DNA of 10,921 nt from Bacteroidota bacterium (GTDB taxonomy: Bacteria; Bacteroidota; Bacteroidia; Chitinophagales; Chitinophagaceae): assembly GCA_023423835.1 (NCBI GenBank), contig JAFAEW010000057.1, forward strand, positions 1 to 10,921. The letters are read 5' to 3'. Position numbers and translations under genes: made by a program. Within the stretch, counting starts at the first letter, position 1. Every line of letters begins with the position of its first letter. Of this stretch, positions 7,672 to 10,921 are shown piece after piece. The notes below the pieces were generated by a model. The model ran no database searches. It was not told the DNA's origin and worked only from the letters and a program-made list of their open reading frames with translations.

Positions 7672-8748
7672 TTATAGCCGGCGATACAACTGCTTTAGCC
7701 TGTCTCTCGTCATTTTGGTTTCCCAGTCTTTTCCCAATGCGTTTTCCCACAATGGTTTCATACCGATCGAAACGTCGATCATTTTATCGATCTGCTCGTC
7801 AGACAGGTCTTTACAAATCCCCACGGGAAGATCAATCTTTCCTTTTCGCACCATTTCCTTAAATTCTACAACGGCTTCAGGATAAAATTCTTCCAGATGG
7901 TTCATTACAATCGCATTTCCAATTCCATGTTTTGTACCCAGAAGATAGCTTAATCCGTAGCTCACAGCATGTGCAACCCCCACCTGTGAGTAAGCGATAC
8001 TCATTCCGCCGGCATAGGATGCCATCATCAGTTTATCATCGCATTCATTCTCCCAATTGTCTTTATGCAGAAAAATGTAACGGCACAGCTCCAGTGCTTT
8101 TTCTCCATAACTTTTGCTGAACTCGTTCAGATAGGTACCCTGCAGACTTTCGATACAATGGATGTAGCAATCCATTCCTGTGTAAAATCTTTGGTTTACG
8201 GGAACATCCGCAATAAGTTCCGGATCGAGAAGGATTTGATTGAAGGGTGTATAATCGGAATTCATTCCGAGTTTCTTTGTCGGACCGGTCAGCACACAGG
8301 TGCGACTCACTTCCGCCCCGGTTCCGCTCAGTGTTGGAATTCCCACTTTGTACACTCCAGGAAATTTTACAAGATCCCATCCCTGATAATCGGCTGATGA
8401 TCCGGGATTGGTCATCATCAAGGAGACCGCTTTGGCAAGATCCATCGTTGATCCGCCGCCAATTCCGATGATACCAGAAACTTCACCAAATTCTTCTTTC
8501 AGTTGGTTGGCAAGTTGGTCAACATAAGTAGTTTTGGGTTCGTGGGTGACATCTGCAAAAATCATTTTATCATTTCCGGTTAACGGAATGCGCTCCCCGA
8601 GCGGCTTTTCCCTGAAATAATGATCGAGGAAAAATACCATCGGCCTTCCATCTTTCCTGTGCGGTTTGATAATCTCATCGAGCTGGTTAAAACTCCCCCT
8701 TCCGAAAATTACATAATCCACCATCTTGAAATTTCTGAATTGTGCCAT
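7672..8748 (-). CDS. Iron-containing alcohol dehydrogenase, KdnB-like (possible Kdo 8-oxidase)
   Basis: A 358-residue type III (iron-dependent) alcohol dehydrogenase. The NAD(P)-binding part shows GIGGGSTMDLAKA (95-107) and the mid-domain PTLSGTGAEVSR (138-149). The metal site is complete: Asp193, His197 (GMDCYIH), His260 (VAHAVSYG) and His274 (TKHGIGNA). The N-terminus (FKMVDYVIFGRGSFNQLDEI) and YQGWDLVKFPGVYKVGIPT (121-139) resemble, from memory, Bacteroidota proteins grouped with Shewanella KdnB, which oxidises the C8 hydroxyl of Kdo so that KdnA can make 8-amino-Kdo for LPS. That substrate is an inference; butanol or lactaldehyde reductase-type activity is the alternative. No KdnA-type (DegT family) aminotransferase is in the window. 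It is first in the minus-strand run; an ATG starts it after the long intergenic region, where a TAACTTCG at 8765-8772 (minus) is a weak -7 candidate. Confidence 0.88.
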   Translation of the reverse strand: MAQFRNFKMVDYVIFGRGSFNQLDEIIKPHRKDGRPMVFFLDHYFREKPLGERIPLTGNDKMIFADVTHEPKTTYVDQLANQLKEEFGEVSGIIGIGGGSTMDLAKAVSLMMTNPGSSADYQGWDLVKFPGVYKVGIPTLSGTGAEVSRTCVLTGPTKKLGMNSDYTPFNQILLDPELIADVPVNQRFYTGMDCYIHCIESLQGTYLNEFSKSYGEKALELCRYIFLHKDNWENECDDKLMMASYAGGMSIAYSQVGVAHAVSYGLSYLLGTKHGIGNAIVMNHLEEFYPEAVVEFKEMVRKGKIDLPVGICKDLSDEQIDKMIDVSIGMKPLWENALGKDWETKMTRDRLKQLYRRL

Positions 8749-8956
8749 GTCGAAGCTTTTTTTGCGAAGTTACTCCCCTCTGGCATAGTTTCATAATTTT
8801 TAGAAATGGGACGGAAAATCGAAGAGATTTCTGCCGTTTTCGGGCAAGCTCAGTGGGGCAGTTCAATCCGTACAAAAATAGGTTGCGGCCTCGTTCTTAA
8901 CTTATTTAGTCTCAAAACATATACAACATTTAATTTATACCTTTTTCGAATTGTTA

Positions 8957-8981
8957 TGGTCAAAAGTTATCAACATGACCA
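8957..8981. repeat. Inverted repeat TGGTCA-N13-TGACCA
   Basis: Perfect 6 bp arms separated by 13 bp, followed by AAAA and then T8 (8985-8992). It could be a dimeric operator between divergent genes or a weak hairpin, but the short arms and large loop make a terminator unlikely. Chance is possible in AT-rich DNA. Confidence 0.35.
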
Positions 8982-9045
8982 AAATTTTTTTTGTCATCTG
9001 TCTTAAAAGTGTAATTTAGTGGCAGAATTTAATGGGTTAGTAAGT

Positions 9046-9078
9046 AAAAGAGCGGGTGAAATGCCGGCTCTTTTTTTT
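9046..9078 (+). terminator. Rho-independent terminator without an obvious upstream gene
   Basis: The left arm AGAGCGGG (9049-9056) pairs with CCGGCTCT (9064-9071) with one G-G mismatch around a 7-nt loop, extended by AAA/TTT, and the hairpin runs into T8 (9071-9078). It acts on plus-strand transcripts. The nearest upstream gene is on the other strand, and the next plus-strand gene begins 130 bp later. Confidence 0.75.
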
Positions 9079-9180
9079 AAATATATCGCTGAGAAATATT
9101 CCACTTCCGAGAGAAAAGAGTGCTGCCACGGGCAAATCTTTTAATATATTGTGCATCGGCCTCAATTTATTGAACAGTTG

Positions 9181-9188
9181 TACCTTTG
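9181..9188 (+). promoter_or_regulatory. Bacteroidota -7 promoter element for the ARPP-1 gene
   Basis: TACCTTTG matches the Bacteroidota -7 consensus TAnnTTTG exactly and ends 20 bp before the chosen ATG at 9209, giving a short leader. A -33 TTG at the normal 19-21 bp spacing is not seen; the nearest TTGs are at 9149 and 9170. It lies downstream of the terminator at 9046-9078, so the gene would be insulated from upstream transcription. Confidence 0.5.
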
Positions 9189-9208
9189 GTTTTACCAAAA
9201 CCGTTACC

Positions 9209-10222
9209 ATGAGGTTTCCCATTTATGATAAAGCCCGTTCACGAAATTGGGAAAAGCTTTTGCCTCCGGCCTGGAGGTTTATCGTTGCCGTTTTGATTGT
9301 TTCAATTTCGGGTTCTTCATTCGGACAATTGACCCACAACTATCTGCACGTTCAGTACGACTCGCCGTGGATCTACCGCGATCTTAAGCTCATTCCGGTT
9401 CGCTTTAAGGAATTTTCAGGGGGAATTAAATCCTATCACGAAGACGGTGTAATCGGTTTTAATAATGCTATGAAGGAAGGAAAATTATCTGTCAGAGAAA
9501 CGAGGATGTCAGGCGGAGCCGATATTGCACTTTTGAGGGTAAAAAATCATTCTAAAAAATCGATTCTTGTGCACGGCGGTGAGATTGTTGCCGGCGGAAA
9601 ACAAGACCGGATCTTTGCTTCCACCACACTCATTCCACCCGGATCAAAAGAAACTATACTTCCGGTCTTCTGTGTTGAAAAAGGCCGTTGGGACCGCCGG
9701 CCATCGCGTTTTCGATATGGCGGAATGGCCGATGTTGATCTCCGTAAACAGATGGACCTCACTCAAAAACAATACAGAATCTGGCGGGAAATCGATAAAC
9801 AACTCGTAGCCAAAAGCAATAAAAATCCCACCTGGGCCTATCTCGATCTGTATAATGATACTTCAATTATTGAATCCGACACTTCCTATCTCCAATTCTA
9901 TAAAAGGAAAATGCGGGAAACAGACAGCGCCTATGCTGGATTTATCGCGATCACCGGCGACAGGATAATCAACTGCGAACTTTTTGGCAATTCCGATCTT
10001 TGTCTTGCATCTTATGAGTCGATGATACAAAGCTATGCAAGAACCGTGCGGTCGGAAGACGGGGGTCCACGGGTGGATGATAAGAAGGTGAAGGAATTTC
10101 TCGACCGTTTTATGCAGTCCGAAGATCAGCAGAAGTCGTATCTGAAGAAACACGGAAAGATGTATCTCTTCGGGAAGATGGTAATCCATCTCGTGGCTTA
10201 TCCCCCTGAAGAACCGGGTTGA
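9209..10222 (+). CDS. Secreted ARPP-1 (DUF6569) domain protein
   Basis: A 337-residue protein from the ATG at 9209. The frame also extends to a GTG at 9056, but those 51 extra codons cross the terminator hairpin and the promoter element, and only the shorter start puts a signal peptide near the N-terminus: basic residues, hydrophobic 22-35, then SSFG before Gln40. The body carries the ARPP-1/DUF6569 pattern: an LRVKNHSKKSILVHGGE segment (109-125), GGKQDR (129-134), and PVFCVEKGRW (152-161) with Cys155 and Glu157. The family name comes from association with ADP-ribosylglycohydrolase and rhodanese-phosphatase domains; its biochemical activity is not established as far as I know. Conserved Glu125, Lys131, Gln132 and Arg134 could form a functional site. 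The protein should sit in the periplasm or on the cell surface. YbhB follows 108 bp later on the same strand. Confidence 0.8.
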   Translation: MRFPIYDKARSRNWEKLLPPAWRFIVAVLIVSISGSSFGQLTHNYLHVQYDSPWIYRDLKLIPVRFKEFSGGIKSYHEDGVIGFNNAMKEGKLSVRETRMSGGADIALLRVKNHSKKSILVHGGEIVAGGKQDRIFASTTLIPPGSKETILPVFCVEKGRWDRRPSRFRYGGMADVDLRKQMDLTQKQYRIWREIDKQLVAKSNKNPTWAYLDLYNDTSIIESDTSYLQFYKRKMRETDSAYAGFIAITGDRIINCELFGNSDLCLASYESMIQSYARTVRSEDGGPRVDDKKVKEFLDRFMQSEDQQKSYLKKHGKMYLFGKMVIHLVAYPPEEPG

Positions 10223-10330
10223 CAAGGCGTCTGTTGCTTTTCTCAAATCTTCCACAGTAATCCCGTTTAAACCTCTTTTTGGCTGCGGCCTGATTTTTTA
10301 TGCGTTAGATCAGATCAAAAAAAATATACA

Positions 10331-10795
10331 ATGGTTGAAAATAAAATCACCGATCTTACGGTAACAAGTTCTGCATTTAGCCATGAAGGCGTTATCCCTT
10401 CAAAATACACCTGCGACGGAGAAGCGATCAATCCGTCACTAAAAATAGAAGATATTCCCGAGGTGGTTCAAACGCTGGCCATAATAGTAGAAGATCCGGA
10501 TGCACCAAAGGGCACTTTTGATCATTGGTTGGTCTGGAATATTCCGGCTTCAGAAAATTACATCGCAGAAAATGAGAACCCGGGTGTATCGGGAACAAAC
10601 TCAGCCGGGAAAACCGGTTATCATCCACCCTGTCCGCCGCATGGAACGCACCGGTATTATTTCAATGTTTATGGATTAAATGACCGGCTTTCGATTGAAC
10701 CGGGAGCCAAAAAGGAAGAACTACTGAAGGCCATGCAACCGCACCTTATCGCGAAGGGTAGCCTGATGGGAAAATATAGCAGGGAGGGAAAATGA
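10331..10795 (+). CDS. YbhB/YbcL family PEBP-like protein (Raf kinase inhibitor-like)
   Basis: A 154-residue member of the phosphatidylethanolamine-binding protein family, close in length to E. coli YbhB (158). Signature stretches are DPDAP (55-59), DHWLVWNIP (64-72) and the GYHPPCPPHGTHRYYF block (97-112), which together form the anion-binding pocket, with Asp55, His65 and His104 as likely ligand-contact residues. There is no signal peptide, so it is cytoplasmic. The bacterial proteins have no agreed function; the name Raf kinase inhibitor is inherited from mammalian homologues and should not be read as activity. It starts at an ATG after an A-rich leader and ends at TGA directly before a terminator, suggesting a monocistronic gene or the end of a unit with the ARPP-1 gene. 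Confidence 0.93.
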   Translation: MVENKITDLTVTSSAFSHEGVIPSKYTCDGEAINPSLKIEDIPEVVQTLAIIVEDPDAPKGTFDHWLVWNIPASENYIAENENPGVSGTNSAGKTGYHPPCPPHGTHRYYFNVYGLNDRLSIEPGAKKEELLKAMQPHLIAKGSLMGKYSREGK

Positions 10796-10832
10796 AAAAA
10801 GAGGCTGTCTCAAAAGGGCAGTCTCTTTTTTT
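10796..10832. terminator. Two-way rho-independent terminator after ybhB-like gene
   Basis: The arm AGAGGCTG (10800-10807) pairs with CAGTCTCT (10819-10826), one pair being G-U, around an 11-nt loop. An A run precedes and a T run follows, so the hairpin has a U tract on both strands. It begins one base after the ybhB-like stop and abuts a minus-strand stop codon at 10831-10833. Confidence 0.85.
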
Positions 10833-10921
10833 ATTTCCACATGGTGTGAATAACGATGTTTTTAATAATTGGCAGTACAGTTCTTGCTGCTAGAATGTAT
10901 GGCTTCAAAAAACATTCCTTT
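10831..10921 (-). CDS. Possible C-terminal end of a convergent gene, cut by the right edge
   Basis: On the minus strand a frame is open from the window edge for 29 codons to a TAA that abuts the two-way terminator. The peptide is hydrophobic and basic and ends IVIHTMWK. I do not recognise it. The stop placed directly at the hairpin supports a real convergent gene, but an open frame of this length is common by chance (about one in four for a given frame). Confidence 0.33.
   Translation of the reverse strand, partial: KECFLKPYILAARTVLPIIKNIVIHTMWK

Larger units (their letters stand above)
8749..9208. other. 460 bp intergenic region between divergent genes
   Basis: It lies between the ATG of the minus-strand dehydrogenase and the ATG of the plus-strand ARPP-1 protein. 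I see no convincing gene. A 66-codon plus-strand frame (8806-9006) has no family resemblance and its second half is AT-rich with T runs. The region holds an inverted repeat (8957-8981), a strong plus-strand terminator (9046-9078) and a promoter element (9181-9188). A terminator this far from any upstream plus-strand gene suggests that a short RNA may be made here. Confidence 0.6.

Noticed and set aside
3139..8748. One six-gene operon
   Set aside because: Gaps of 48-101 bp and the unrelated roles of the dehydrogenase, TerB-like protein and aminotransferase do not prove co-transcription; only rfbC-rfbA is tight enough to call from spacing.
8847..8869. tRNA-like words AGCTCAGTGG and GTTCAATCC close together
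   Set aside because: They resemble D-loop and T-loop motifs, but only four bases separate them, leaving no room for an anticodon arm, and no T-stem or acceptor stem can be paired. Not a tRNA gene.
8806..9006. 66-codon plus-strand reading frame ending shortly before the orphan terminator
   Set aside because: No recognisable domain; the second half is AT-rich with runs of Phe, Leu and Tyr that follow T-rich DNA, and it contains the inverted repeat. Left as unsupported, though the location keeps it possible.
9056..9208. N-terminal extension of the ARPP-1 gene to a GTG at 9056
   Set aside because: The GTG lies inside the terminator hairpin, the extension is upstream of the promoter element, and it would bury the signal peptide in the interior of the protein.
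9037..9222. 61-codon minus-strand frame in the intergenic region
   Set aside because: It overlaps the start of the ARPP-1 gene and runs through the terminator hairpin; no family resemblance.
10281..10305. Possible hairpin GGC-TGCG-GCC followed by a T-rich tract after the ARPP-1 gene
   Set aside because: Only three pairs in the stem; too weak to call a terminator.

Overview
The window looks like ordinary chromosomal DNA of a Bacteroidota bacterium. The evidence is the protein types (secreted acylase, GH33 sialidase, secreted ARPP-1/DUF6569 protein, KdnB-like iron alcohol dehydrogenase), the lack of clear Shine-Dalgarno sequences, signal peptides ending just before a Gln, and a textbook Bacteroidota -7 element (TACCTTTG) ahead of one gene. 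Genus cannot be given. No rRNA, tRNA, CRISPR array, complete insertion sequence or phage gene was seen.

Layout: (1) Positions 1-3034, plus strand: the 3' three quarters of a penicillin-acylase-family Ntn hydrolase, cut by the left window edge, then a complete secreted sialidase. (2) Positions 3139-8748, minus strand: read in transcription order, an iron-containing alcohol dehydrogenase of KdnB type, a small TerB-like protein, a methionine-type aminotransferase starting at TTG, a GT4 glycosyltransferase, rfbC and rfbA. The gaps are 67, 101, 48, 101 and 19 bp, so only rfbC-rfbA is a tight pair; the rest may be several transcription units. (3) Positions 8749-9208: the only long non-coding stretch (460 bp), with an inverted repeat and a strong terminator hairpin that has no obvious upstream gene. 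(4) Positions 9209-10795, plus strand: a secreted ARPP-1/DUF6569 protein and a YbhB/YbcL-type PEBP protein, closed by a two-way terminator. A possible convergent gene enters from the right edge.

Functionally, rfbA, rfbC and the GT4 enzyme point to surface polysaccharide synthesis (dTDP-sugar supply plus sugar transfer), and the KdnB-like dehydrogenase may modify the Kdo sugar of LPS. rfbB and rfbD are not here. The acylase and sialidase are exported hydrolases acting on outside substrates. No convincing new multi-gene system is visible. The points most worth checking are the KdnB-like enzyme without a KdnA partner, the orphan terminator in the 8.75-9.2 kb gap, the secreted ARPP-1 protein, and the TTG start of the aminotransferase.
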